Source: Actinomycetes bacterium (GTDB lineage Bacteria > Actinomycetota > Acidimicrobiia > Acidimicrobiales > Bog-793). Taken from it: DNA of 64,000 bases. Made by a program: the position numbers and the translations under genes. The DNA lies in the NCBI GenBank assembly GCA_021798985.1, contig JAJZBI010000009.1:71316-135315 (forward strand), in the 5' to 3' direction. Of this stretch, positions 23,433-32,464 are shown piece after piece; within the stretch, counting starts at the first letter, position 1, and each line of letters opens with the position of its first letter. The notes beneath the pieces were generated by a model. The model made no database searches. It was not told the DNA's origin and worked only from the letters and a program-made list of their open reading frames with translations.

Positions 23433-25276
23433 CCGCGCGGGCACCCTTCGGGGTGCTCGCCGCCCTGCTCACCTGCTACCTCGCGGCGCCGCTCGTCGCC
23501 TTCGCCGTCCGCCTCGCCACCTCGAGCGAGCGCGGCTTTGGCGCACCAGGGCTCTTTGGAGCGCTGTACATCTCGGTCGTGTGCGCCACGATCTCCCTCG
23601 TCCTCGTGTGCCTGTTCGGCATCCCGCTCGCCTACCTCCTCGCCCGCCGGCCCGGCCGCGTGGCGCGCGTCGTGGGGATCGCCGTGCAGCTCCCGCTGGC
23701 GCTGCCGCCCCTCATGAGCGGTCTGTTGCTCATCTATCTCGTCGGCCCCTACAGCTTCCTCGGCTCGCACCTCGGCGGACGCCTGACCGACTCGATGGCC
23801 GGCGTCGTCCTGGCGCAGAGTTTCGTCGCGGCCCCGTTCCTCGTGGTCGCGGCGCGCGCCGCGTTCGTCCAGGTGGATCGCTCGCTGCTGGAGGTGGCGG
23901 CGACCCTCGGCCACGGCGAGCTCTCCCGCTTCGCCCGGGTCGCGCTCCCTGCCGCTGCGCCGGGGGTGCGCGCCGGCATGGTGCTGTGCTGGCTGCGCGC
24001 CTTTGGCGAGTACGGGGCGACGGTCATCCTCGCCTACCACCCCTTCACCTTGCCGATCTATGACTTCAACCAGTTCTCGGCCGCCGGACTGCCGACCACC
24101 CAGGCGCCGGTCGCCCTGGCGCTCGGGAGCGCCCTCGTCGTCCTCGCCGCGAGCCGGCTCCCGCTTGCCCGGTGGTGGCAGCACCGGCGCGGCGGTCAGG
24201 GTGCGCTCGGCGAGCCAACTCGGGCGAGCGTGCCAAGGCTGCCCGTCGCCTCGCCCGCTCGAGTCGCGCCTCCCGCCCCGCTTCGCTTCTCAGTCTCTGC
24301 GCACCAGGGCGGCTTCGCGCTGCGCGTGTCCCACGAGGCACCCACTGGTCGCCTGGCGGTGCTCGGTCCCTCCGGATCGGGCAAGTCAACGCTGCTGCGC
24401 GCCCTCGCCGGGTTGCTCGGTCCCGCGGCGGCCGAGCTCGCGCTCGGCGACGACCGGCTCGGCGATCGCCCGCCGGAGACACGCGGGATCGGCTACGTCG
24501 CCCAGGGCTTCGACCTGTTTCCCGGACGACAAGTCGCTGGCCAGCTGGCCTTCGGGGTGGGTGCCGATGCACCGGCGGCCGCCCGCCTCGCCGAGGATCT
24601 CGGGATCACCGCGCTGTGGACGCGCCTTCCGAGCGAGCTGTCCGGCGGCCAGCGCCAGCGCGTGGCGCTCGCCCAGGCGCTGGCGCGCACGCCACCGCTG
24701 GTCTTGCTCGATGAGCCCTTCACGGGCCTCGATGCCCCGGTCCGCCTCGAGGCGCGCCGGGCGCTGCGACGCCTCCAGCGCGAGTACGGCCTCGCCAGCG
24801 TGGTGGTCACCCATGACCCCGAGGACGCCGCCTACCTCGCCGATGAGATCATCGTGCTCTCCGAGGGTCGCGCCCTGCAGGCCGGGGCGGTCCCCACGGT
24901 CTTTGCCCACCCGGCATCCCCGGCGGTGGCCCGCCTGCTCGGGATCCCGAACTTCGCGCACGCCGTCGTGGTCGAACCCGGGGTACTCGCCATCGGCAGC
25001 GGGCGCCTGGTTGCTGACACAGGCGGGTCGTCACGGGGGAGCGTGGTCGCCTGGAGCGTGCGTCCCGAGCAGGTCGAGCTCGTGGCCCCGGGGCGCGGCG
25101 GCCTCGCCGCGCGGGTCCTCGACCGCACCGAGCTCGGCGTGCACGCCGAGGTGACGCTCCTTCTCGAGGGCGGGATCGAGCTCGTCGCCCGGCCGGTTGG
25201 TCCAACTGCGGTGCGCGCCGGAGCCGAGGTCGGCCTCGAGATCCCTCCCGCGGCGATCTCGTGCTGGCCTACCTGA
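23429..25276 (+). CDS. Fused ModB-type permease and ModC-type ATPase
   Basis: A 615-residue two-domain transporter subunit. Residues 1-255 are an ABC importer permease with about six membrane helices and the EAA-like loop LEVAATLGHGELSRFARVALP. Residues 290-510 are an ATPase: Walker A GPSGSGKST (313), signature LSGGQRQR, Walker B LVLLDEP and the switch VVVTHDPEDA. A C-terminal TOBE-like part follows (WSVRPEQVELVAPG). Molybdate systems usually encode the two as separate chains. GTG 23429 overlaps the binding-protein stop (GTGA). Confidence 0.9.
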   Translation: MTARAPFGVLAALLTCYLAAPLVAFAVRLATSSERGFGAPGLFGALYISVVCATISLVLVCLFGIPLAYLLARRPGRVARVVGIAVQLPLALPPLMSGLLLIYLVGPYSFLGSHLGGRLTDSMAGVVLAQSFVAAPFLVVAARAAFVQVDRSLLEVAATLGHGELSRFARVALPAAAPGVRAGMVLCWLRAFGEYGATVILAYHPFTLPIYDFNQFSAAGLPTTQAPVALALGSALVVLAASRLPLARWWQHRRGGQGALGEPTRASVPRLPVASPARVAPPAPLRFSVSAHQGGFALRVSHEAPTGRLAVLGPSGSGKSTLLRALAGLLGPAAAELALGDDRLGDRPPETRGIGYVAQGFDLFPGRQVAGQLAFGVGADAPAAARLAEDLGITALWTRLPSELSGGQRQRVALAQALARTPPLVLLDEPFTGLDAPVRLEARRALRRLQREYGLASVVVTHDPEDAAYLADEIIVLSEGRALQAGAVPTVFAHPASPAVARLLGIPNFAHAVVVEPGVLAIGSGRLVADTGGSSRGSVVAWSVRPEQVELVAPGRGGLAARVLDRTELGVHAEVTLLLEGGIELVARPVGPTAVRAGAEVGLEIPPAAISCWPT

Positions 25277-25301
25277 GCGGGCCGCCGCGCCCGACGCCGT
25301 G

Positions 25302-25727
25302 CTAGCGCGAGGGAACCTCGACGCCGACGTTGGTGGCCTTGACGACGGCGGCGGCCACGACGCCGGGGGCGAGGCCGAGCTCATCGACCGCCTCCCGCGT
25401 GATCAAGGAGACGAAGCGATGCGGTCCAGCCTGGATCTCGACCTGCGCCGCGACCGCGTCGGTGGTCACCTTGGTCACGATGCCGACGAAGTGGTTGCGG
25501 GCCGAGCGCGCGGCGGAGCGGGGAGAGGCGTCGCCGCTCTGGCCGGGACGCTCCTCGGCGAGCTCGACCGCAAGGCGGGCGAGGTCCTCACCGTCGACGA
25601 GGCGTCGCCCACCCGGTCCCTGGCGCGAGCGGACGCGACCCGCCTCGACCCAGCGCCGCATCGTGTCGTCGCTCACGCCCATCAGCTCGGCGGCATAGCT
25701 GATGCGGTACTCGGGCACGACCGGCAC
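25302..25727 (-). CDS. HTH-TOBE regulator, probably molybdate-responsive
   Basis: A 141-residue protein. Residues 5-50 form a MerR-like/excisionase-like HTH (YRISYAAELMGVSDDTMRRWVEAG). Residues 75-140 are a TOBE (Mop-like) domain, NHFVGIVTKVTTDAVAAQVEIQ then FVSLITREAVDELGLAPG, which binds molybdate or tungstate in related proteins. It converges on the transporter with a 25-base gap and likely controls it. Two GTG starts are possible (25727 or 25718). Alternatively it may store molybdate without binding DNA. Confidence 0.83.
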   Translation of the reverse strand: MPVVPEYRISYAAELMGVSDDTMRRWVEAGRVRSRQGPGGRRLVDGEDLARLAVELAEERPGQSGDASPRSAARSARNHFVGIVTKVTTDAVAAQVEIQAGPHRFVSLITREAVDELGLAPGVVAAAVVKATNVGVEVPSR

Positions 25728-25968
25728 GCTACCAACGCCCCCGCCTGCGGCCCCGCCCGGTGCTGATAGGGGCCGCAGCATCGCCATCGCGCCGGCGAGA
25801 CGGGCGCGAGAGAGCCGAGCGGGGAAGCGGTGACCTCGGACGCGACGGCCATTCGGCGCGCCGGCCGGCGGGGCGAGCCGCCGAGCGCGCCCCCAAGGTT
25901 GTGTCAGGCTCGCTGGGTCGATTCTGCTGGCGCATGCCAACCGCCCGCTGCTGAGTAGGGAGAACGTC

Positions 25969-26865
25969 ATGGTGGTGTTCTTGGTGGACGGGACCTACGA
26001 GCTCTTCCGTCACCACTTCGGCCAGCGGGCTGCGCCGGACGGGAGCCGCTCGCCCCATGCCGCCACCCGTGGGGTGCTCGCGCACCTGATCGGGATGCTC
26101 GAGGGCGGGGCGAGCCACCTCGGGGTCGCCACCGACCACGTGATCGAGTCCTTCCGCAACGCGCTGTGGCCCACCTACAAGCGCGGCGAGGGGGTGCCGA
26201 CCGAGCTGCTTGCGCAGTTCCCCTTGCTCGAAGCCGGGCTGGACGCGCTCGGGGTCGCGCTCTTTGCGATGGTCGAGCTCGAGGCCGACGACGCGCTGGC
26301 GAGCGCGGCGGCGGTGCTTTGCGCGGACCTAGCCGTCGACCAGGTGCGCATTGCCACACCGGACAAGGACCTCGCGCAGTGCGTGCGGGGCCAGCGCGTC
26401 GTTCAGCTCGACAGCCGCAGCGGAGCGCTTACCGACGAGGCCGGGGTGTGGGTCCGCTTTGGCGTCGGGCCGAGCTCCATCCCGGACTGGCTGGCGCTCG
26501 TCGGCGATGCTGCCGACGGCTTCCCCGGCCTCGCCGGCTGGGGGCGTAGCTCGGCCAGCGCCGTGCTCGCCCACTACCTCCACATCGAGGCGATCCCCGA
26601 TGACGTCGCGGACTGGGACCCGGCCGTGCGCGCCGGCGTGCGCGGGGCGCCGCGCCTTGCCGGCGTGCTTGCCGCCGAGCGCGAACTGGCGCGGCGCTTC
26701 AAGGAGCTGGCAACGCTTCGCGTCGACCCGAGTCTGCTCGCGAGCGCCGACGCGCTGTCTTGGCGCGGACCGCGGACCGACTTCGCGGACCTCTGCGCCC
26801 ACCTCGGCGCCCCGGGCCTCGCCGAGCGCGCGTGGCATGTCGCCGAGCGCCGGGCCGGTCCCTGA
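25969..26865 (+). CDS. 5'-3' exonuclease / flap-endonuclease-like protein
   Basis: A 298-residue protein resembling the 5'-nuclease domain of DNA polymerase I. The start VVFLVDGTYELFRHHF carries the first metal-binding Asp, VELEADDALASAAA the acidic cluster, and ATPDKDLAQCV the next conserved block. The helix-hairpin region is GLAGWGRSSASAVLAH. The usual polymerase part is absent, and the helical-arch residues differ from PolA. A role in trimming flaps or RNA primers is likely. ATG 25969 follows TAGGGAGA. Confidence 0.85.
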   Translation: MVVFLVDGTYELFRHHFGQRAAPDGSRSPHAATRGVLAHLIGMLEGGASHLGVATDHVIESFRNALWPTYKRGEGVPTELLAQFPLLEAGLDALGVALFAMVELEADDALASAAAVLCADLAVDQVRIATPDKDLAQCVRGQRVVQLDSRSGALTDEAGVWVRFGVGPSSIPDWLALVGDAADGFPGLAGWGRSSASAVLAHYLHIEAIPDDVADWDPAVRAGVRGAPRLAGVLAAERELARRFKELATLRVDPSLLASADALSWRGPRTDFADLCAHLGAPGLAERAWHVAERRAGP

Positions 26866-26881
26866 ACGCCGCCGACGCGAC

Positions 26882-28639
26882 TCAGCTGCCGATCGCCGCC
26901 TGGGGATCGACCATCGCCTGGCTCTCGCCGGCCGGCTCGAGCTGGCGCGACCGCGTCCGGCGCATCCGCGGGAGCGCCACCGAGGCCAGCCCGGCGACGA
27001 CCATGGCGGCGATCGCGAAGTCGAAGGCCTCGTGCAGGCCGCTGCGGAAGGGGCCAGAGATCAGCCGGGGGAAGAAGGAGCGACCCGTCAGGTAGGCGAC
27101 GTGCGCCCGGGAGAGATGCCCGAGCACCCCGGAGGGCCCGAGCAGGCTCTGGATGGGGTTGTAGCCGAGGAAGGCCCCAAAGACCGAGGCGGTCGGCGGC
27201 AGCGCGGCGAAGCTGCGCGCCGCGTTGGTGGGCACGCCCTGGGCGACGAGGCCGCTGTAGAGGCTGTGGGGAAGGCTCGTGGCGAGCCCGGTGATGATCA
27301 AGGTGAAGAAGATCCCCATCGACAGCACCATCGCCGCGTTCTGTGCGGTCGTCGTCATGCCGGCGCCCTGGCCGCGTTGGGCGGCTGGCAGGCTGTTCAT
27401 CACCCCCGCCCGGTTCGGGGAGGCGAAGATGCCCATCGCCAGGCCGTTCACGAACAACAAGAGCGCGAACTGGCCGTAGTGGAAGTTGATCGGCAACAGC
27501 TCGAGGCCGACGAAGCTCGCCGCGGCGAGCGCCATGCCGCCCGTCGCGAAGGGTCGGGGACCGAAGTGGTCCGACAGGTAGCCCGAGATGGGCCCGGCGA
27601 GGAGGAAGCCGCCGGTCAGCGGGAGCATGTAGATCCCCGCCCACAGCGGGGTCCGGGCGAAGCTGTAGCCGTGCTGGGGGAGCCAGATGCCCTGCAGCCA
27701 GACCACCAAGATGAACATCAGGCCGCCCCGTCCGAGCGCGGCGAGCAGGCTGGCGACATTGCCGAGGGCGAAGGTCCGGTTGCGGAACAGCGAGATCTTG
27801 AACATCGGCGCATCGACTTTGGTCTCGATGATGACGAAGGCCACGAGCAGCGCCACGCCGCCGCACAGGGCGACAAGGACGCGAGGGCTGGTCCAGCCCA
27901 TCGTCGAACCGCCGTAGGGCTCGATGCCATAGACGATGCCGACGAGCACGGCGATCAAGCCGACGGCGAAGGTGGTGTTGCCCAGCCAGTCGATCTTCGC
28001 CGGGGTTCGCACGCCACGGTCTTTCAGGTTGATGTAGCCCCACACCGTCCCCGCGATCCCGACGGGCACCGAGATCAAAAAGACGAGCCGCCAATCGATC
28101 GGCCCGAGCAGGCCACCGAGCACGAGGCCGATGAAGCTCCCGCCGATCGCGGCGATCTGGTTGACGCCGAGCGCGAGGCCCCGCTGGTTTGGCGGGAAGG
28201 CGTCGGTGATGATCGCCGAGGAGTTCGCGAACAACAGCGCCCCGCCTACCCCCTGGAAGACCCGCATCACGATCATGAAGATCGCCGCGGCGGCGCCGTG
28301 CATCCAGGTGATGGAGAGCAGGATCGAGAAGAAGCTGAAGACGGCGAAGCCGAGGTTGTACATCCGCACCCGGCCGTAGATGTCGCCAAGGCGGCCGAAG
28401 CTGACGACGAGCACGGCGGTGACCACCATATAGCCCATCAGCATCCACAAGAAGTAGCTCGTGTTCCCGGGGGCGAGCGGATTGAGGCGGATGCCCCGGA
28501 AGATGTCGGGGAGCGAGATCAGCACGATCGAGGAGTCGATCGTCACCATTAGCACCCCAAGGGTCGTGTTCGACAGCGTCGACCACTTGCCGTGGTAAGG
28601 ATCGCTCCCGTGCCCGAGAGCTTCCACGCGCGACCTCAT
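26882..28639 (-). CDS. MFS transporter, DHA2 (14-helix) drug exporter family
   Basis: A 585-residue proton-coupled exporter. The N-terminal helix VLMVTIDSSIVLISLPDIFRG and motif A GRLGDIYGRVRMY are typical, with motif C-like LLGPIDWRLVFLISVPVGIAG. About fourteen hydrophobic segments are visible, with a long loop between the last two. Members export drugs, dyes or lipids; the substrate is unknown. It converges with the nuclease gene and is divergent from the small gene at 28803. Confidence 0.92.
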   Translation of the reverse strand: MRSRVEALGHGSDPYHGKWSTLSNTTLGVLMVTIDSSIVLISLPDIFRGIRLNPLAPGNTSYFLWMLMGYMVVTAVLVVSFGRLGDIYGRVRMYNLGFAVFSFFSILLSITWMHGAAAAIFMIVMRVFQGVGGALLFANSSAIITDAFPPNQRGLALGVNQIAAIGGSFIGLVLGGLLGPIDWRLVFLISVPVGIAGTVWGYINLKDRGVRTPAKIDWLGNTTFAVGLIAVLVGIVYGIEPYGGSTMGWTSPRVLVALCGGVALLVAFVIIETKVDAPMFKISLFRNRTFALGNVASLLAALGRGGLMFILVVWLQGIWLPQHGYSFARTPLWAGIYMLPLTGGFLLAGPISGYLSDHFGPRPFATGGMALAAASFVGLELLPINFHYGQFALLLFVNGLAMGIFASPNRAGVMNSLPAAQRGQGAGMTTTAQNAAMVLSMGIFFTLIITGLATSLPHSLYSGLVAQGVPTNAARSFAALPPTASVFGAFLGYNPIQSLLGPSGVLGHLSRAHVAYLTGRSFFPRLISGPFRSGLHEAFDFAIAAMVVAGLASVALPRMRRTRSRQLEPAGESQAMVDPQAAIGS

Positions 28640-28802
28640 GGCTGGCCGCCGACGGACAGGACCAGCCGGCAGGGCTCGGGCAACGCTTCAGGCACGGGGG
28701 GCTCCTTCAAGGGCGCGTCGGGCTCCGTGAATGCTTAGCAAGGCTACCGGTCGCGCAACGGGCGCGGTTGCAGGCGAGGCCACCTTCGGGCAACAACCAC
28801 GG

Positions 28803-29123
28803 GTGAACACACCGACGATCGAGCGCGTTCTGGCGATCCATTGGACCTTCGAGGCGCGCCGGCGCGCCGAGGGCCCGGCACGGATTTCCTGGCTGGTGGC
28901 ACTAAAGGTGCCAGAAGCCGACCCTGATCCGCTGAGCGCCTTGCGGGCGGTGGCCCGCCGGCTGAGCCGCGGCGACCCCGCGAGGTCGACCTTTGAGACG
29001 GCATTGTTCGGCGTGCGCGAGGAGGACCTCGCCGCCGCCGGCCTGCGCCGGCTGAGCGGCGTCGCGCACGCCGAGCTCGAGCTCACCGTGCGGGCCGACG
29101 AGCCGCTCGGCGAGCCGACCTGA
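28803..29123 (+). CDS. Small hypothetical protein
   Basis: A 106-residue cytoplasmic protein from GTG 28803, mixed in charge, with IERVLAIHWTFEARRRAEGP and LETALFGVREEDLAAAG-like helices. Third-position G+C is high, as in real genes here. No family is recognised. The same frame is open upstream to 28731, but that part is not needed. No strong ribosome site is seen. It starts 163 bases from the divergent MFS gene. Confidence 0.5.
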   Translation: MNTPTIERVLAIHWTFEARRRAEGPARISWLVALKVPEADPDPLSALRAVARRLSRGDPARSTFETALFGVREEDLAAAGLRRLSGVAHAELELTVRADEPLGEPT

Positions 29124-29374
29124 CGAGCCTGCCGTCCCAGTTGGCGGCGCCGCGCGCTGGCATCTCGAGTTCGGGGCCCGCCCAGAAGCTGGCGCGCCTG
29201 GCGGTTCGCGCGCCCCGGTCGTCGCGGCGATCAGCGTCGCGAGGCCAGGCGCTGGACCAGCCGAAGCGGGTGCGGGTCGAGACAATGGGGTCATCCCGCG
29301 ATGATTGGTGGCGTGCCGCATTCACCGACGAGCAAGCAACTGCCAACAACGCCCCGCCCTGACGGAATGATCCC

Positions 29375-30232
29375 GTGATCGCCGCCCCCCGACTGCGGGT
29401 CCTCGAGGTGGTGCTCGGATGCGGCCCGGTGCCCTGGCCCGCCACAGCGCTTGTTGGCCGCGACCGTCGGGCCGCCGATCCCGCCCGTACACCGGGCGAG
29501 CACGCGGTCGGCGCCCCTGTCGGCGTGCTGGCGCGGGGCGGCGCGCTCGGGGCGTTGTCCGTGAGGTCGTCGCCGATCGCGCCGCCAGGGCGAACGGAGC
29601 GCTCGGGCGCGCCCGACCGCTCGCTGTGGCGCCTCGCCGCGGCGTGCACGAGCGCGTACCTCGTCGGATCGATCCCGGTCGCCAGCCTCGTCGCCCGGGC
29701 ACGCGGCGGCGCGGACCTGGGCGCGGATGGCGGCACCGTGTCGGGGAGCGCGCTCTACGCGCGCGAGGGGTTCGGGGCGCTCGCCCTCGCCGGGTGCGCT
29801 GAGCTGGCAAAGGGCGCCTATGGGCCGCTCGCGGCCGGGGGAGGGCTGGCGGGCCGGGCGCTCGCGGCGGCGGCGGCAATCGTCGGCCACAACTGGTCGC
29901 CCTGGCTGGGCTTCTCCGGCGGACGCGGCGTCTCGCTGGTACTCGGCGCCGGGGCAGCCTGTGCCCCAGAGGTCACCGCCGTCGTCGGCCTCGGCCTCGG
30001 CATGGGCCGGCTCGTCCGCCAGAGCGGGCTCGGCACCTTCGTTGGACTGGCGGCGGTGCCGCTCGCGTGCGCCTGGCGCCGCCAAGGCGCGCTCGCCGGC
30101 GCGTTGATGATCGCCCCGGTCCTCGCCAAGCGGCTGGTGGGCAACGACGGCGCGCTCCCGCGCCATCCCGCGGTCCTCATCGCCCGCCTGCTCGCCGACC
30201 GCGACGAGTGGCCGTGCGGGCGAGCGAGGTGA
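29375..30232 (+). CDS. PlsY-like (glycerol-3-phosphate acyltransferase family) membrane protein, divergent
   Basis: A protein of up to 285 residues. The last 200 resemble PlsY, which moves acyl groups from acyl-phosphate to glycerol-3-phosphate. Motif 1-like AYLVGSIPVASLVARARG and GHNWSPWLGFSGGRGVSLVLG (GGKGV motif) are present with about five hydrophobic segments. The GSGNxGATN motif is replaced by GGTVSGS, so activity is doubtful. GTG 29375 gives the full frame; GTG 29561 would give a more usual 223-residue protein. A DegV-type protein gene follows after 4 bases. Confidence 0.72.
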   Translation: MIAAPRLRVLEVVLGCGPVPWPATALVGRDRRAADPARTPGEHAVGAPVGVLARGGALGALSVRSSPIAPPGRTERSGAPDRSLWRLAAACTSAYLVGSIPVASLVARARGGADLGADGGTVSGSALYAREGFGALALAGCAELAKGAYGPLAAGGGLAGRALAAAAAIVGHNWSPWLGFSGGRGVSLVLGAGAACAPEVTAVVGLGLGMGRLVRQSGLGTFVGLAAVPLACAWRRQGALAGALMIAPVLAKRLVGNDGALPRHPAVLIARLLADRDEWPCGRAR

Positions 30233-30236
30233 GCCG

Positions 30237-31010
30237 GTGAGCGTGGCGATCGTCGTCGACGGCGGCGTCTCGTTGCTCGACGACGGCGCGGACGCGCCGG
30301 TGCATCTCGTCGCGATGCAGCTCGCGCCCGACGGGTCCGCGGCGACGGCGGCGCCGAGCCCGGGGGCCTTCGCCGAGGCGATCGCCGGAGCTGATCAAGG
30401 TGATGGGGTCCTCGTCGTCACGGTGGCGGGCGGCCTGTCTGCCAGCTACCAGGCGGCCTACACGGCGTGCTCCCTGCTCGATTCGGACCGCTGCCGTCTC
30501 CTCGACAGCCAGAGCGCGACCGCAGGCGAGGGCCTCGTGGTCGCGGCGGCGGCGCGCGCGGCGGCGTCGGGGGCCGATCTCGGGGCAGTCGAGCGCTGCG
30601 CGCGGCGCGCGGCCACGACCGTGCGCCTCGCCGCGCAGATCGCCTCGCTCGACCGACTGGCGCGCGGCGGGCGCCTCCCGCCCGGAGCAGCCGGGCTCGC
30701 TCGCCGCACTGGCCTGCGTCCGATCTTCGAGCTGCGTGGCGGTGAGATCCGCCCGCAGGTCCCAGCCTTCAGCCTGGCGGGCGCCGAGCGCCGCATCGTC
30801 GCCCTCCTCGAGCGGACGCGCCCGGACGTCGGCCGGCTGCATCTCGCGGCCCTGCACGCCGGCGAGCCCGAGTCGGCCGAGCGACTGGTGGCCGGGGTCC
30901 GCGCCCTCGTCGAGCCCGCCACGCTGGCACGCTGTGAGCTGAGCGCGGTCATGCTGGCCCATACCGGCCCCGGCGTGAGCGGGCTCAGCTGGTGGTGGGA
31001 GGAGGCGTGA
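30237..31010 (+). CDS. DegV/FakB-family fatty-acid-binding protein
   Basis: A 257-residue cytoplasmic protein. Family blocks are VTVAGGLSASYQAA (the ligand-contact SLSGTYQ block), DSQSATAGEGL, LDRLARGGRLPPGA and the ending LAHTGPGVSGLSWW. FakB proteins bind a fatty acid for phosphorylation by the kinase FakA; the acyl-phosphate feeds PlsY, whose divergent homologue is the gene just upstream. No FakA is in the window. GTG 30237. The stop shares a base with the ATG of the aldehyde dehydrogenase gene. Confidence 0.87.
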   Translation: MSVAIVVDGGVSLLDDGADAPVHLVAMQLAPDGSAATAAPSPGAFAEAIAGADQGDGVLVVTVAGGLSASYQAAYTACSLLDSDRCRLLDSQSATAGEGLVVAAAARAAASGADLGAVERCARRAATTVRLAAQIASLDRLARGGRLPPGAAGLARRTGLRPIFELRGGEIRPQVPAFSLAGAERRIVALLERTRPDVGRLHLAALHAGEPESAERLVAGVRALVEPATLARCELSAVMLAHTGPGVSGLSWWWEEA

Positions 31011-32464
31011 TGGACGTCGTCACGGAGACATCGCCTGGCCAGGTCGTGGCGCGGCTCCATGCGGCGGTCGATTCCGGCCGCACGACGGAGCTTTCCTGGC
31101 GGTCCCGCCAGCTCGCCGCGCTCGAGACCATGCTCGCCGAGCGCTCGGGAGCCATGGAGGCGGCGATCGCCGCCGACATCGGGCGCCACGGCCTCGAGGC
31201 CTACCTCACCGAGATCTACGCGGTCGCCCGCGAGGTCCGGGCGCTTCGCCACAACCTGTGGCGCTGGGCGCGGACGCGCCGGGCGGCCACCCCGCTCGTG
31301 CTGCGCCCGGCGCACAGCCGCCTCGATCGCGTGCCGCTTGGCGTCGTGTTGATCGTCGGGCCCTGGAACTACCCGCTCAACCTCGTGCTCGCCCCGCTCG
31401 CCGCGGCGCTCGCTGCCGGCAACGCCGCGGTCCTCAAGCCCTCCGAGCACGCCCCCGCCTGCTCGAGGTTGCTCGCTGAGCTCGTCCCCGCCTACCTCGA
31501 TCGCGACGCGGTGGCGGTCGTCGAGGGGGGTGCCGCCGAGACGGGCGCGTTGATCGACGCCGGGGTTGACCACGTCTTTTTCACGGGAAGCGCCGCGGTC
31601 GGCCGGCTCGTGCTCGAGCGCGCCGCGCCGCGGCTCACCCCGGTCACCTTGGAGCTCGGCGGCAAGAGCCCGGTGGTGATCGGCGAGGGCGCCGATCTCA
31701 ACGTGGCGGCGCGCCGCGTCGCCTGGGGCAAGTTCTTGAACGCCGGGCAGAGCTGCATCGCCCCGGACTACGTGCTCGCGCCGCACCACGTCGCTAGGGC
31801 CTTCGCCGAGGCGGTCGCCGCCGCCGCCGGCGAGCTGTACGGCAGCGACCCGATGTCCAACGCCGACTACGGCCGGATCGTGAACGCCGCCCACCTCGAG
31901 CGCCTGGCAGCCCTCTTGTCCGGCCACGGGGGCGAGGTCGTCTGCGGGGCCAAGGTCAGCACCGAGCGCCTCTATGTGGCTCCGACCGTCATCTACGCGC
32001 CCGACGAGCGCGCCCCGCTGATGGACGAGGAGATCTTCGGGCCGATCCTCCCGGTGATCCCGGTCGCCGGGGAGGACCATGCCCGGCGCTTCCTCGCCGA
32101 ACGTCCCGCCCCGCTTGCCCTGTACTACTTCGGGCGGGAACGCGACGGGCGCGAGTTCATCGCCGCGACGCGCTCGGGCACGGCGTGCATCAACACCGTG
32201 ATGCACCAGTTCGCCTCGTCCAAGCTGCCCTTTGGCGGGGTGGGGGAGAGCGGCATCGGCCACTACCACGGCCGCTACGGCCTCGAGCGCCTCTCCCAGC
32301 TGCGCCCGGTCCTGATCAAGGCGCCGCGCCCGGACTTCCGCTTCGCCTACCCGCCGTACTCGGCGGGAAAAGAGCGCCTCTTGCGCGCCGGCCTCGGCCT
32401 CCTCGCCCGAACGCCGGGTCGCACCCGGCTCAAGAACGGGGAGGATCCAAGGACGCCGCGGTGA
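31010..32464 (+). CDS. Aldehyde dehydrogenase, class-3-like
   Basis: A 484-residue NAD(P)-dependent enzyme. VGPWNYPLNLVLAPLAAALAAGN is the class-3 cofactor segment, FTGSAAVGR the glycine loop, LELGGKSPVVI carries the general-base Glu, and NAGQSCIAPDYVL the catalytic Cys. This class oxidises medium- to long-chain fatty aldehydes, which fits the neighbouring fatty-acid genes (inference). ATG 31010 overlaps the DegV stop (TGATG) and has GGAGG upstream. The 3' end overlaps the convergent flippase-like gene by 35 bases. Confidence 0.93.
   Translation: MDVVTETSPGQVVARLHAAVDSGRTTELSWRSRQLAALETMLAERSGAMEAAIAADIGRHGLEAYLTEIYAVAREVRALRHNLWRWARTRRAATPLVLRPAHSRLDRVPLGVVLIVGPWNYPLNLVLAPLAAALAAGNAAVLKPSEHAPACSRLLAELVPAYLDRDAVAVVEGGAAETGALIDAGVDHVFFTGSAAVGRLVLERAAPRLTPVTLELGGKSPVVIGEGADLNVAARRVAWGKFLNAGQSCIAPDYVLAPHHVARAFAEAVAAAAGELYGSDPMSNADYGRIVNAAHLERLAALLSGHGGEVVCGAKVSTERLYVAPTVIYAPDERAPLMDEEIFGPILPVIPVAGEDHARRFLAERPAPLALYYFGRERDGREFIAATRSGTACINTVMHQFASSKLPFGGVGESGIGHYHGRYGLERLSQLRPVLIKAPRPDFRFAYPPYSAGKERLLRAGLGLLARTPGRTRLKNGEDPRTPR

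Noticed and set aside
26351..28552. A 733-codon plus-strand frame over the MFS gene
   Set aside because: Antisense shadow of a well-supported transporter; repetitive Arg/Glu/Gly composition and no family signals.
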